Positions 54,609 through 63,582 of a stretch of 64,000 nt of DNA are shown here, in pieces. The notes under the pieces are model-generated. The model was given only the letters and a program-made list of their open reading frames with translations. It ran no database searches and had not been told where the DNA came from. The stretch is taken from contig NZ_RKKE01000007.1 in the NCBI RefSeq assembly GCF_003797125.1, forward strand, positions 1 to 64,000, given 5' to 3'. Position 1 is the first letter of the stretch. Every line of letters begins with the position of its first letter. The DNA comes from Shewanella frigidimarina. Its GTDB lineage: Bacteria > Pseudomonadota > Gammaproteobacteria > Enterobacterales > Shewanellaceae. Both the position numbers and the translations under genes were made by a program.

Positions 54609-54737
54609 GCGGCAATTGATTACCATAACCTTGATTTATGGCATCATATAGTCAAATTACCGAGTCTAACTGATGAGCAATGATAAAAAAGCTAATCAGA
54701 GACATACGTAGACATAATTTAGCGTAAGGATTGTTGC

Positions 54738-55331
54738 ATGTTAGAACGTATTAGAGATAGTTTCACCGAATCGATTCAGACTAAAATTGATGCTGCAGAG
54801 GCATTACCTGAGTCTATTGAAAAAGCTGCAGAGATGATGGTGCAATGTCTACTTGGCGGTAATAAAATTCTGTCATGTGGTAATGGTGGCAGTGCTGGCG
54901 ATGCTCAACACTTCTCAGCTGAATTATTAAACCGTTACGAAATTGAACGTCCACCGCTGCCTGCTATTGCATTAAGCTGTGACACTTCAACGATTACCGC
55001 TATCGCCAACGATTATAGCTACGATGAAATCTTCTCGAAGCAGATTTTTGCACTGGGTCAACCAGGCGATATTTTATTGGCTATCTCAACCAGCGGTAAC
55101 TCTGGCAACATTATTAAAGCCATGGAAGCGGCGTTAAGCCGCGACATGACTATTGTAGCCCTAACCGGTAAAGATGGCGGCGCAATGGCTGGCTTGATGA
55201 GCGCAGGAGATGTCGAAATCCGCGTACCGTCAAACGTAACTGCACGTATTCAAGAAGTTCACTTACTGGTTATTCACTGTTTATGCGATAACATCGACCG
55301 CACCTTGTTCCCACAGGATGAACAAGCATGA
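54738..55331 (+). CDS. diaA: DnaA initiator-associating protein DiaA (SIS domain)
   Basis: This 197-residue SIS-domain protein in E. coli forms a tetramer that binds DnaA and promotes timely initiation at oriC. Family signatures are LSCGNGGSAGDAQHFSAELLNRYE and ISTSGNSGNIIKAMEAA. It resembles the heptose isomerase GmhA, but the gene neighbourhood (between yraN and dolP) supports DiaA. AAGGATTGTTGC precedes the ATG. The 3' end overlaps dolP by four bases. Confidence 0.94.
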   Translation: MLERIRDSFTESIQTKIDAAEALPESIEKAAEMMVQCLLGGNKILSCGNGGSAGDAQHFSAELLNRYEIERPPLPAIALSCDTSTITAIANDYSYDEIFSKQIFALGQPGDILLAISTSGNSGNIIKAMEAALSRDMTIVALTGKDGGAMAGLMSAGDVEIRVPSNVTARIQEVHLLVIHCLCDNIDRTLFPQDEQA

Positions 55332-55897
55332 TAAGAAGGTTACTCATCATCTCAGTCCTGGCGATGCTGCAGGGGTGTGCTGGTGCAGTCATGGTTGGTG
55401 CCGTTAGCGGTGCCAAGATGGTAAATGATGAGCGCAGCATGGGCACTCAAATCAGCGACACTAATGCTGACTTTGTTATTGCTAGCGCGCTATCAAAACA
55501 TGACGACCTTAATAATCAAACCAATATCGCCGCGGTTGTGATGAACAACAATGTATTGATGATAGGCCAAGCACCTAACTCAATGCTGCGCGATAAAGCG
55601 ATTAAAGTGGTGCAAGATTTACAAATTGGCGGCAAGATACATAACCAAATTCGTATTGGCACGCCAACGTCATTTACCACACGCAGCAACGACACTTGGG
55701 TAACAACCAAAGTGAAAGGCCGCATGTTAAATGAAAAATCACTCGATATTACTCGAGTAAAAGTGATTACCGAAAACGGCGAAGTCTTCTTACTTGGGTT
55801 AATTGACCGCAAGCAAGCTGATTTGGCGGTTGATATCGCGCGAAATACTGCAGGCGTTCGCAAAGTGATTAAGGTTTTTGAATACACTGAATCTTAA
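55328..55897 (+). CDS. dolP: BON-domain lipoprotein DolP (YraP)
   Basis: This 189-residue outer-membrane lipoprotein has a lipobox LQGC near residue 16 and two BON domains (about 45-110 and 120-188). In E. coli DolP binds anionic phospholipid and supports outer-membrane integrity and BAM activity. The ATG overlaps the diaA stop (ATGA-type), which places it in the lpoA operon. Confidence 0.93.
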   Translation: MIRRLLIISVLAMLQGCAGAVMVGAVSGAKMVNDERSMGTQISDTNADFVIASALSKHDDLNNQTNIAAVVMNNNVLMIGQAPNSMLRDKAIKVVQDLQIGGKIHNQIRIGTPTSFTTRSNDTWVTTKVKGRMLNEKSLDITRVKVITENGEVFLLGLIDRKQADLAVDIARNTAGVRKVIKVFEYTES

Positions 55898-55933
55898 TCC
55901 TGCAGTACATTTTTATTATCGCGATTTAGAAAT

Positions 55934-56809
55934 TCATCCTGCATTTTGCTCGATGAATTTTTTTTGGGATCTTTTGGCTTGTATCCACGGGATAATCAGC
56001 GACGGCAACACAATAAACCCAGCCCCAACCCAACTTAAGCCATCAAGCCATTCATCAAAAAACAACCAACCAAAAAAGACACAAAATAATAGTCCTGTGT
56101 ATTCTGCCACCACAATTTGACTGGCTTGTGCTTGGCGATAAGCCAACGCGCAAAACCACTGATACGCCAATAAAAACACATTACTCGACACCGCAATAGC
56201 CACTAAAGACCAACTGATTGCCTCTATGCCTTGCACCAATGCCATGACCAACACCAAAGGAATACTGAGTAAGTTATATAGCATTAACGTTACAACAGGG
56301 CTTTCTGTACTGGGGAGTTTGCGCAATGCCAACTGGTTTATCGCAAACATAAATGCAGAGATGAGTACTGCAATTCCAAACCAGTTAATTTCACTTGGTC
56401 GTAGCAAAATAATGATGCCCAGAAATCCTAAAATAGCTGCCAGCCAATGTGTAGCGGTGACGCTCTCTTTTAAAAATAGAAATCCCATTAATACAATCAT
56501 TAATGGCGCCGAATAAAACAACGAGCTTACAGTGGCGATAGGTAGCGCAATTAACCCCATAATTAAGCATACAGCTCCAATAGCGCCAGTATTAGCTCGC
56601 ACTAAGTGCACCTTTATATGGCGACTGATTGGTTTTTTAGCTGCAAACCACAATGGCAGTAACATTAATACTGATGTTAACTGTCTGATTAACAGAAATG
56701 TTGCAGCGCTACTGCCCTCTGGAAGCCATTTTATAGACACATCATACATAGCACTAAAAAGGTTACCGACAACTAATAACATCATGCCAATCGCTATTGT
56801 GGATTTCAT
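55934..56809 (-). CDS. EamA/DMT-family transporter
   Basis: This 291-residue inner-membrane protein has ten hydrophobic segments arranged as two EamA domains of five. The N-terminal IAIGMMLLVVGNLFSAMYDV segment and the FLFLKESVTATHWLAAILGF block are the typical end of the first repeat; VFFGWLFFDEWLDGLSWVGA ends the second. It is likely a drug/metabolite-type exporter. The start is uncertain: ATG 56848 has no ribosome site, so ATG 56809 is chosen. It is divergent from the LysR gene that follows, which may regulate it. Confidence 0.88.
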   Translation of the reverse strand: MKSTIAIGMMLLVVGNLFSAMYDVSIKWLPEGSSAATFLLIRQLTSVLMLLPLWFAAKKPISRHIKVHLVRANTGAIGAVCLIMGLIALPIATVSSLFYSAPLMIVLMGFLFLKESVTATHWLAAILGFLGIIILLRPSEINWFGIAVLISAFMFAINQLALRKLPSTESPVVTLMLYNLLSIPLVLVMALVQGIEAISWSLVAIAVSSNVFLLAYQWFCALAYRQAQASQIVVAEYTGLLFCVFFGWLFFDEWLDGLSWVGAGFIVLPSLIIPWIQAKRSQKKFIEQNAG

Positions 56810-56950
56810 TACACTTACAACCTTAGAACCAATAATTGGCTGCATCATATAGTTATCAATTAATATCGAATAATGATGTTTTTAATCCATGCATGAGTTA
56901 AATTCATACCTAATAAATTTTAATAAAATAAATTCATATTTGAGGTGTAT

Positions 56951-57820
56951 ATGCGCAAACTGCCACCACTGCGGGCACTACAAATTTTTGAAGCGGCCGC
57001 AAGGCATGCTCACTTTTCTCGGGCGGCAACTGAGCTGTGCATTACTCAAAGTGCGGTATCGCACCAAGTGAGACTGCTTGAAGCACATTTTGGCGAACGA
57101 TTATTTATCCGCGAAGGTAGACTGCTCTGCTTAACCAGTAAAGGCAATGTGCTTTACCATGAACTGGAGCGAATATTTAATGAGTTGAATGATTTAAGCA
57201 TGCAAATCACTGGCGATTGTAATGATCAGCTCCGCTTAGCGGTATACAGTTCATTTGCCATTAAGTGGCTGATTCCTCGCTTAAGCGATTTCCATCGTTT
57301 ACATCCACAGATTAAAATTCGCCTAGATATGATCACCGACGACCCACAGATGAGTGATAGTGTTGCTGATATGTTTATTACTGGTCAAAGTGGCCAACCG
57401 GGTTATGTGCATCGCATGTTACACCAAGAGAGACTGATCCCAGTGATCTGCCCGGGGCTATTAAATACCGACCACTCGGCGCTGAGTGTATTACGGCAAC
57501 ATGCATTACTCACTGTAGATGAAGGGCCAATAGGCTTTGATTGGGAGCGCTGGTTAAAGGTTAACAACATCAGCATAGCGGCTACGCAACAACAGCATGT
57601 ATTTAGCCATGTGTTGTTAGCTATTGAAGCGGCAATTGCTGGTCAGGGGATCGCGCTAGCGTCAGATTTTATGGTAGAACGAGATATTAGTAAGGGAGCA
57701 TTAGTCGCACTTGATTTACCCGCTATGTTGACTGGATTTGAATTCAATTTTAGTTGTAAACAGCGACGTTTAAAGGAGCCCGCTATCGCTGCATTTGTAC
57801 AATGGTTAACCAAAAAATAA
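56951..57820 (+). CDS. LysR-family regulator (GcvA-like)
   Basis: This 289-residue LysR regulator of the GcvA-like type begins MRKLPPLRALQIFEAAARH, and its winged-HTH recognition helix reads LCITQSAVSHQVRLLEAHFG. It has a co-inducer domain. The frame begins with GTG at 56945; the ATG at 56951, after GAGGTG, is preferred. It stands next to the divergent DMT transporter, a common regulator-target layout. Its effector is unknown. Confidence 0.9.
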   Translation: MRKLPPLRALQIFEAAARHAHFSRAATELCITQSAVSHQVRLLEAHFGERLFIREGRLLCLTSKGNVLYHELERIFNELNDLSMQITGDCNDQLRLAVYSSFAIKWLIPRLSDFHRLHPQIKIRLDMITDDPQMSDSVADMFITGQSGQPGYVHRMLHQERLIPVICPGLLNTDHSALSVLRQHALLTVDEGPIGFDWERWLKVNNISIAATQQQHVFSHVLLAIEAAIAGQGIALASDFMVERDISKGALVALDLPAMLTGFEFNFSCKQRRLKEPAIAAFVQWLTKK

Positions 57821-57840
57821 GCCAGCAAGTTGCTGGCTTA
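57812..57840. terminator. Terminator shared by the LysR gene and trpS
   Basis: TAAGCCAGCAA-g-TTGCTGGCTTA has 11-bp arms; its first three bases are the LysR stop codon. On the minus strand it runs into TTTTTT beyond the trpS stop. Confidence 0.85.
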
Positions 57841-57865
57841 TAGATAACATTAGCTGAAATAATAC

Positions 57866-58864
57866 TTACACAATAAGACCAATTTTTTCATACACTTTTT
57901 TAATGGTGACTTCTGCACGAGCTTGAGCTTTTTCAGCACCTTCCGCCATCACTTGGCTTAAGTAAGAATGGTCGGCGCGGTACTCTTTAAAGCGAGCTTG
58001 TAATGGCTCAAGCATTCCTACGACAGCTTCACCAGTAGCCACTTTTAAATGACCGTACATTTTGCCTTCAAACTCTGCTTCTAAAGACGCAATCGACTGA
58101 CCAGTACAACCTGACATTAAGCTGAGTAGATTCGACACACCTGGCTTTTGTTCCATATCAAAACGCACTACAGGTGGCTCTTCGCTGTCGGTCATGGCTT
58201 TTTTAACTTTCTTTAAAATCACTTTAGGATCTTCGAGTAAACCAATAACGTTATTACGATTATCGTCAGACTTCGACATTTTCTTAAGCGGGTCTTGCAA
58301 CGACATGACCTTAGCACCGTGTTCAGGAATAAACGGTTCTGGGATAGTAAATGTGTCGCCGTAAGCATTATTAAAACGGGTTGCGATATCGCGGGTAAGC
58401 TCTAAATGTTGCTTTTGGTCTTGCCCAACAGGGATCTCATTGGCTTGATAAAGCAAAATATCTGCCGCCATTAGAACAGGATAACCATATAAGCCCACGT
58501 TAATGTTATTGGCATGCTTTAACGATTTATCTTTAAACTGGGTCATGCGGTTTAACTCACCCATTTGGGTGTAACAGTTTAATACCCATCCGAGTTGAGT
58601 ATGCTGTGGTACTTGCGACTGAATAAACACGGTGCTTTTTTTAGGGTCAACACCACAAGCAAGGTATAAGGCTAGCGTATCTAAACAAGCTTCACGCAGT
58701 GCTTTAGGATCTTGACGCACCGTAATCGCATGTAAATCAACAACACAATATAGGCAATCATGGCTATCTTGCATGGCAACCCATTGACGAAGTGCGCCCA
58801 TATAATTACCTATGGTTAATTCGCCTGATGGCTGCGCACCGCTAAGAACTATGGGTTTGGTCAT
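57866..58864 (-). CDS. trpS: Tryptophanyl-tRNA synthetase
   Basis: This 332-residue class I aminoacyl-tRNA synthetase charges tRNA-Trp. Its HIGH-like motif is GELTIGNYMGAL, and the KMSKS motif is KKMSKSDDN. The length matches the bacterial enzyme. GGAGCAATAAACAC precedes the ATG. It follows gph and rpe as in the E. coli dam-rpe-gph-trpS block. Confidence 0.97.
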   Translation of the reverse strand: MTKPIVLSGAQPSGELTIGNYMGALRQWVAMQDSHDCLYCVVDLHAITVRQDPKALREACLDTLALYLACGVDPKKSTVFIQSQVPQHTQLGWVLNCYTQMGELNRMTQFKDKSLKHANNINVGLYGYPVLMAADILLYQANEIPVGQDQKQHLELTRDIATRFNNAYGDTFTIPEPFIPEHGAKVMSLQDPLKKMSKSDDNRNNVIGLLEDPKVILKKVKKAMTDSEEPPVVRFDMEQKPGVSNLLSLMSGCTGQSIASLEAEFEGKMYGHLKVATGEAVVGMLEPLQARFKEYRADHSYLSQVMAEGAEKAQARAEVTIKKVYEKIGLIV

Positions 58865-58904
58865 GTGTTTATTGCTCCAGATTATCTATATAAAATTCAA
58901 ATTA

Positions 58905-59594
58905 TTATGAAAGTAAGTATTGCTCTATATCAGCAAAGTTTTCGCATATCGCATGCGGAAGGCTAAGACCGATATCTTCGCCGTAGTTGTATCCGTAGGT
59001 CAAGCCAATAGACATAACATTCGCAGCTTTAGCCGCTAAAATATCATTCTTTGAATCACCTATCATCAGTAATTGCGATTCATCTAACTGCCATTGTTTA
59101 AGCAAATGTTGTAATGGCATTGGGTCTGGTTTCATTTTTGCCAATGAATCGCCACCGAGAACTTCAGAAAATAGGTCATCAAGACCAAAAGCGGTTAGTA
59201 ACGGCACAGTAAAACGATATGGTTTATTGGTAACGATAGCCAGTTTAAAACCTGCTTGTTTTAACAGCTGTAACGTGTCGACAACTCCCGGATACAAACG
59301 GCTATGTTTTTGTAAGTGTTCACCATAATGATGCATAAATTGCGGCATAATTTGCTCAAGCATTACCTGCAGCTCAGGAGCATCTTCTGGCATAGCAGAC
59401 ACATAACTTAACGCTCGTTGCATTAGTACTTGGGCACCATTACCTACCCAGCTGCGAACCAATGCTTCTGTCACTGGTTGGTATTGGTTCTGTGCTAATG
59501 TGGCATTTGTGGCCGCGGCCAAATCAGGCACACTGTCGATCAGCGTACCATCTAAATCAAAGGCGATTGCGCGAATATTTGACCATTGCATCAT
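58905..59594 (-). CDS. gph: Phosphoglycolate phosphatase
   Basis: This 229-residue HAD phosphatase has motif I FDLDGTLIDS, the helical cap, motif II IVTNKPYR, and motif III with motif IV in MIGDSKNDILAA. It removes phosphate from 2-phosphoglycolate produced by oxygen damage repair. The frame starts at a GTG at 59606. ATG 59594 and ATG 59591 are adjacent; the first is chosen without a strong ribosome site. It is 30 bp downstream of rpe. Confidence 0.93.
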   Translation of the reverse strand: MMQWSNIRAIAFDLDGTLIDSVPDLAAATNATLAQNQYQPVTEALVRSWVGNGAQVLMQRALSYVSAMPEDAPELQVMLEQIMPQFMHHYGEHLQKHSRLYPGVVDTLQLLKQAGFKLAIVTNKPYRFTVPLLTAFGLDDLFSEVLGGDSLAKMKPDPMPLQHLLKQWQLDESQLLMIGDSKNDILAAKAANVMSIGLTYGYNYGEDIGLSLPHAICENFADIEQYLLS

Positions 59595-59624
59595 GTAGAG
59601 TCCCACTGGATATGGAAAAAGAAA

Positions 59625-60296
59625 TTATGATATCGAAGCGAGTTCTGCACGCATTTGATCAATAACAACTTTATAATCAGGTTGATTGAAAATTGCCGAA
59701 CCTGCCACAAACATATCTGCACCCGCAGCCGCTATTTCAGCAATATTATCGACCTTAACACCACCATCCACTTGTAAGCGAATATCAAAACCACTGGCAT
59801 CAATAATCGCGCGAACTTGGCGAAGTTTTTCTAGCGTATGCGGAATAAAAGACTGACCACCAAAACCAGGATTAACTGACATCAATAAAATAACATCGAG
59901 CTTGTCCATTACATGATCTAAATAGTGCAGTGGTGTGCCAGGATTAAAGACTAATCCGGCCTTACAGCCAGATTCTTTAATCAACTGCAGTGTACGATCG
60001 ATATGTTCTGATGCTTCTGGATGAAAAGTGATAATTGAAGCACCGGCTTTGGCAAAATCAGGAATAATGCGATCAACGGGTTTAACCATTAAATGCACAT
60101 CAATATCAGCGGTGATCCCATAATTGCGCAACGCGGTGCATACCATAGGGCCTATTGTTAAATTTGGTACGTAGTGATTATCCATAACGTCAAAATGAAC
60201 AACATCCGAACCCGCATCTAATACGGCTTTCACATCGTCACCTAAACGGGCAAAATCAGCAGACAAAATCGATGGTGCAATTAAAAATGGGCGCAT
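59625..60296 (-). CDS. rpe: Ribulose-phosphate 3-epimerase
   Basis: This 223-residue TIM-barrel enzyme of the pentose phosphate pathway begins MRPFLIAPSILSADFARLG. The metal-binding and active-site segments HFDVMDNHYVPNLTIG, DVHLMVKP, SVNPGFGGQSFI and VDGGVKVDNI are intact. The frame extends to 60350, but the ATG at 60296 with an AGAGAAG-type site starts the family N-terminus. It precedes gph and trpS and probably heads that transcription unit. Confidence 0.96.
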   Translation of the reverse strand: MRPFLIAPSILSADFARLGDDVKAVLDAGSDVVHFDVMDNHYVPNLTIGPMVCTALRNYGITADIDVHLMVKPVDRIIPDFAKAGASIITFHPEASEHIDRTLQLIKESGCKAGLVFNPGTPLHYLDHVMDKLDVILLMSVNPGFGGQSFIPHTLEKLRQVRAIIDASGFDIRLQVDGGVKVDNIAEIAAAGADMFVAGSAIFNQPDYKVVIDQMRAELASIS

Positions 60297-60470
60297 AATC
60301 TTCTCTATTGGCAGATCAAAGTGACGACATTTTACCCTTTGCAGCCGCAAGCCTCTAGTCTAACAAGGGAAATAACCACTATCCTCAATAGAATTTAGTT
60401 AAAAACTAGACAATAAGTCGGATTTGCTATTTTTTATACAGAAACCAGTGTTCAATAACTAAGCTATTTT

Positions 60471-60478
60471 GCTATAAT
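60471..60478 (+). promoter_or_regulatory. Extended -10 promoter candidate
   Basis: TTGCTATAAT carries TATAAT (60473-60478) with an upstream TGC, an extended -10 arrangement. It lies 90 bp before the hypothetical gene; the -35 region (GTTCAA) is weak. Confidence 0.5.
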
Positions 60479-60567
60479 GTAAAAAGTTGTTATCTTAGTT
60501 GTCCAACTGAAGATTTAAAACCTGTTGTAGCATCATTCGAGTTTACACCATGGATAGGGCACACTTT

Positions 60568-60945
60568 ATGGTAAAGCACTTACTACGCAAGCTTTCTGGT
60601 CGTGATGGCAAATTATTGTCAGCACCGGTTTTTGCTGTATTTGCAACGTCTGCATTGGCGTTATTGTTAAGCCAAGTATTGATGGCAACCGAAAGTAATT
60701 CGGCTAATAGTAAGGCCTGTGTCTGTAATAGCACCACCAACTACAATGCCAGTTTACCCAGTAGTCACCCTACAAATCGTTGTGCAGAACAATCAAATGA
60801 TGTCAGTTGGGGGAATTGGATTACAGGTAATAGCCGCTCTAGTCAGTTTCACTTTATTGATTTACTTGAGTTAATCCACGGTCACAAAGACAAACCTTTA
60901 AATGATATGCCTACCTCAGGCAACCCAACTCAGATATCGCGTTAA
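60568..60945 (+). CDS. Hypothetical membrane-anchored protein (125 aa)
   Basis: This protein has one hydrophobic helix (about residues 20-40, VFAVFATSALALLLSQVLM), followed by a periplasmic-type, Ser/Asn-rich tail with cysteines (KACVCNST, NRCAEQ) that may form disulfides. I recognise no family. The frame starts at ATG 60550, but the ATG at 60568, after AGGG, is preferred. The stop overlaps the next start codon (TAATG). This suggests coupled translation with the DUF2970 gene. Confidence 0.6.
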   Translation: MVKHLLRKLSGRDGKLLSAPVFAVFATSALALLLSQVLMATESNSANSKACVCNSTTNYNASLPSSHPTNRCAEQSNDVSWGNWITGNSRSSQFHFIDLLELIHGHKDKPLNDMPTSGNPTQISR

Positions 60946-61124
60946 TGTCTATTTGGCGAGTGTTTAGTAGCACTGTAGCAGCCTTCTTCGGCGTACAGAC
61001 AGAGCAAAATCGCCAAAAAGATTTTCAAACTCAATCCCCATTACCATTTATCATTATGGGTATTATCTTAGCCATAGCCTTAGTCATTTCATTAATGCTA
61101 ATCGTAAACCAAGTCTTAAGTTAA
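60945..61124 (+). CDS. DUF2970-family small membrane protein (59 aa)
   Basis: This ORF starts with the ATG of TAATG, sharing one base with the previous stop, and encodes 59 residues. The N-terminus WRVFSSTVAAFFGVQTEQNR and the basic turn before a C-terminal transmembrane helix (about 32-57, FIIMGIILAIALVISLMLIV) fit the DUF2970 pattern, seen from memory of the family. It is probably an inner-membrane protein of unknown function. It is short enough to be missed by length cut-offs. Confidence 0.75.
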   Translation: MSIWRVFSSTVAAFFGVQTEQNRQKDFQTQSPLPFIIMGIILAIALVISLMLIVNQVLS

Positions 61125-61156
61125 CCGCTAGTTTTCGTTATCCACGCTTTGCAGCA

Positions 61157-61993
61157 TTACTCTTCTTCACGATAATGATGATCATATAGCGCCATAATTT
61201 CATCCACTTTATTGCGTGAACCGCCTTTAGGGCTAATATTACGCTGCACCGAAATCGTTGAACAAGATGCACCACGATATAACTCTCGCGTTAACGGAAT
61301 ATCATGATTACTGATCAATACCGGAATATTTCTCTCATGGGCAATGAGCCGTGAATGACGAGCAAGTAATGCTTGATCATCTAAGCTAAAACCCGGACCT
61401 GCATAAGTGGTAAAACTGGCTGTGGTTGATAACGGCGCATAAGGCGGATCACAATAAATTACATCACCACTGTTTGCCATATCAAAGGCTTGTTCGTAAC
61501 TGATACATTTAAAGGTCGCTTTTTGCGCTTTTAATGAAAAGTAACGAATTTCAGCTTCAGGGAAATACGGTTTTTTGTACGAACCAAACGGTACATTAAA
61601 ACCACCTTTGCGATTATATCGACATAAGCCATTAAAACCATGGCGATTCATGTACAGGAAGTAAACCGAACGAATGAAAGGATCGCTACAGAGATTAAAT
61701 TCAGCACGAACACGATAATAAGCATCTTTGTCATTCATCTCATCGACAAACATGGCCTTGGCCGCTTTAATGTATTTATCTGGCTGTTGCTGAACAATTT
61801 TGTATAAATTGATTAAGTCTTGATTGATGTCACACAATAAATAATCATCAAACTGTGTATTGAGGAATACCGAACCCGCCCCAACAAAAGGCTCGATCAG
61901 TCTATTTCCAGCTGGAAGGTGTTTTGCTAGCTCATCAACGAGCTTATATTTACCGCCTGCCCACTTTAGAAAGGCTCTATGCTTTTTTATCAT
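61157..61993 (-). CDS. dam: DNA adenine methylase Dam
   Basis: This 278-residue N6-adenine methyltransferase acts on GATC sites for mismatch repair strand choice and replication control. It has the motif I AdoMet loop FLKWAGGKYKL near the N-terminus, then RLIEPFVGAGSVFLN, and the catalytic motif IYCDPPYAPLS. Its length matches E. coli Dam (278). It lies 130 bp downstream of damX. The ATG at 61993 has a poor ribosome site. Confidence 0.97.
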   Translation of the reverse strand: MIKKHRAFLKWAGGKYKLVDELAKHLPAGNRLIEPFVGAGSVFLNTQFDDYLLCDINQDLINLYKIVQQQPDKYIKAAKAMFVDEMNDKDAYYRVRAEFNLCSDPFIRSVYFLYMNRHGFNGLCRYNRKGGFNVPFGSYKKPYFPEAEIRYFSLKAQKATFKCISYEQAFDMANSGDVIYCDPPYAPLSTTASFTTYAGPGFSLDDQALLARHSRLIAHERNIPVLISNHDIPLTRELYRGASCSTISVQRNISPKGGSRNKVDEIMALYDHHYREEE

Positions 61994-62125
61994 GAATAGG
62001 AATTATGCCAGCAAAATTAAAGCTGATGATTGTACTCTGTTTAACGATAATTATCATCGGATAAAGCAGTTTTATTAGTTGATTTTTCATCCTATTGACT
62101 TGGATGCTGCGGAATATGAAGATTG

Positions 62126-63532
62126 TTAATCTTGTCGCTTATAATCACTTAAGTCTGCCCACTTTCTTACCCATGGAGCCGCTAAACTATATTTTTTCTG
62201 AAGACTTTTCGCTTTTGAGCTAGCTGCCGAGGCGGTATCAAAATCACCCAGTAATATAACGTGGCGTTGTTTGTATTTCATTATGTAAACTTGCGGCTCT
62301 TGTGCCAGTTTAACTAAAATGGGTGTAAGTGAGTCTTTGTCATTCACGCTAGCAAGTTGCAGCGTAAAACCTTTCACCTTTAGGTTAGGGGTATTATCAA
62401 GCTCAACAATATCATTCGGCTTATTTACCGTGTTAACTTGCGCTTTGGGTAACTTACCTTGGAAAGACAAACCTTTTAATGATGAATTAACCACTACGTC
62501 AATGTGATTATCTGCAGGAACCTCTTCTATGAGGTTAGTCTCACCTTGCTCTACTAGTGAACTATCAGCAGTCATTTGCTGCTCGATGATAAAATGTGCT
62601 TGCTCATTGGCACTCGACTTAGCTAAGACCAATTGCCTATGGGCAAAATAAGCGCTTAATGAACTGTCGGCATAATCAATGACATATTGAGCTGCTTTTA
62701 CACGTACAGCGGATTGCTCGGCTGTTAATACTGGCGACAATGATGCTGAAATCGGAGGAGGTAATTGTGTACTAACCCCCCACCACATCGCCACGCCAGC
62801 TAATATGGTGACAGAAGCAATCATCATTTTAATAGACGCAGACCAAGATGAACGCACTGTTTGTGGCTCTTCTAATGCTAATGCTAATAATTGAACTACT
62901 TCAGCTGGCGTACCGCGTTGCTTCTCTAATTGCTTATGAATAATTTCACGCGGGATAAACGGTGTTTGCTGGCTACGGAGTAATAAACTTTGATAAAGAC
63001 CATCACGCTCAGGTACAGATAAAGGCTCAATCGTCACAGGCAGTAATCTAGCACGAGTCTCATCAGTTAACTCCGCCACTAAAGTATGCCAAAAGCTAGG
63101 AGTGACGGTCACAGTTACTGCAACAGGTTTACCTGCACAGTGAATTTGGCTCAGCAGAATGCACTCAGCCCAAATATCTTTAGGCAATAAATCTGCATCA
63201 TCAATAATGATATGTAACGGTTTTTTTAAACTAGATTGGATTCTCAGTACAGTGTCCATTAAAGGACGCTCATCATCAAAAATTGGCGCGGATATTAATT
63301 GAACCAGAATTTTTCGACGAATTTCAGCGCTATCAGCGTGTTGAGGACAAATGACCAATGCTGAATTATAATCATCTAGCTCACTAGCTAATGCAGCCGT
63401 CAGTGTTGACTTGCCTGAACCATTATCACCACAAATGACTAACAACTGCTCGCTATAACTAGCAATATGCTGTAAACGCTGAATGAGCGCTTCTTGGGTA
63501 GGGAGTAGTAATAGTCCTGGAGTAGTCGTCAA
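62126..63532 (-). CDS. damX: Cell division protein DamX with N-terminal ATPase domain
   Basis: This 468-residue protein has an N-terminal AAA-type ATPase (about 15-225; Walker A CGDNGSGKST, Walker B-like HIIIDDADLLP). A transmembrane helix (about 238-256, MIASVTILAGVAMWWGVS) and a low-complexity periplasmic region follow. A C-terminal SPOR domain (about 385-468, LKVKGFTLQLASVNDKDSL) binds denuded septal peptidoglycan. E. coli DamX lacks a recognised ATPase of this length, so this is the longer Shewanella/Vibrio-type form. The start is TTG at 63532 after GGTGA. It is in the aroB-damX-dam order. Confidence 0.9.
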   Translation of the reverse strand: MTTTPGLLLLPTQEALIQRLQHIASYSEQLLVICGDNGSGKSTLTAALASELDDYNSALVICPQHADSAEIRRKILVQLISAPIFDDERPLMDTVLRIQSSLKKPLHIIIDDADLLPKDIWAECILLSQIHCAGKPVAVTVTVTPSFWHTLVAELTDETRARLLPVTIEPLSVPERDGLYQSLLLRSQQTPFIPREIIHKQLEKQRGTPAEVVQLLALALEEPQTVRSSWSASIKMMIASVTILAGVAMWWGVSTQLPPPISASLSPVLTAEQSAVRVKAAQYVIDYADSSLSAYFAHRQLVLAKSSANEQAHFIIEQQMTADSSLVEQGETNLIEEVPADNHIDVVVNSSLKGLSFQGKLPKAQVNTVNKPNDIVELDNTPNLKVKGFTLQLASVNDKDSLTPILVKLAQEPQVYIMKYKQRHVILLGDFDTASAASSKAKSLQKKYSLAAPWVRKWADLSDYKRQD

Positions 63533-63582
63533 TGATTCACCACACTATAATTTATAGCTAGCATAGATATCTGCGGAATAAT

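Noticed and set aside
57866..60296. A foreign island around trpS-gph-rpe
   Set aside because: The gene order matches the conserved E. coli block and the bases look like the neighbours.
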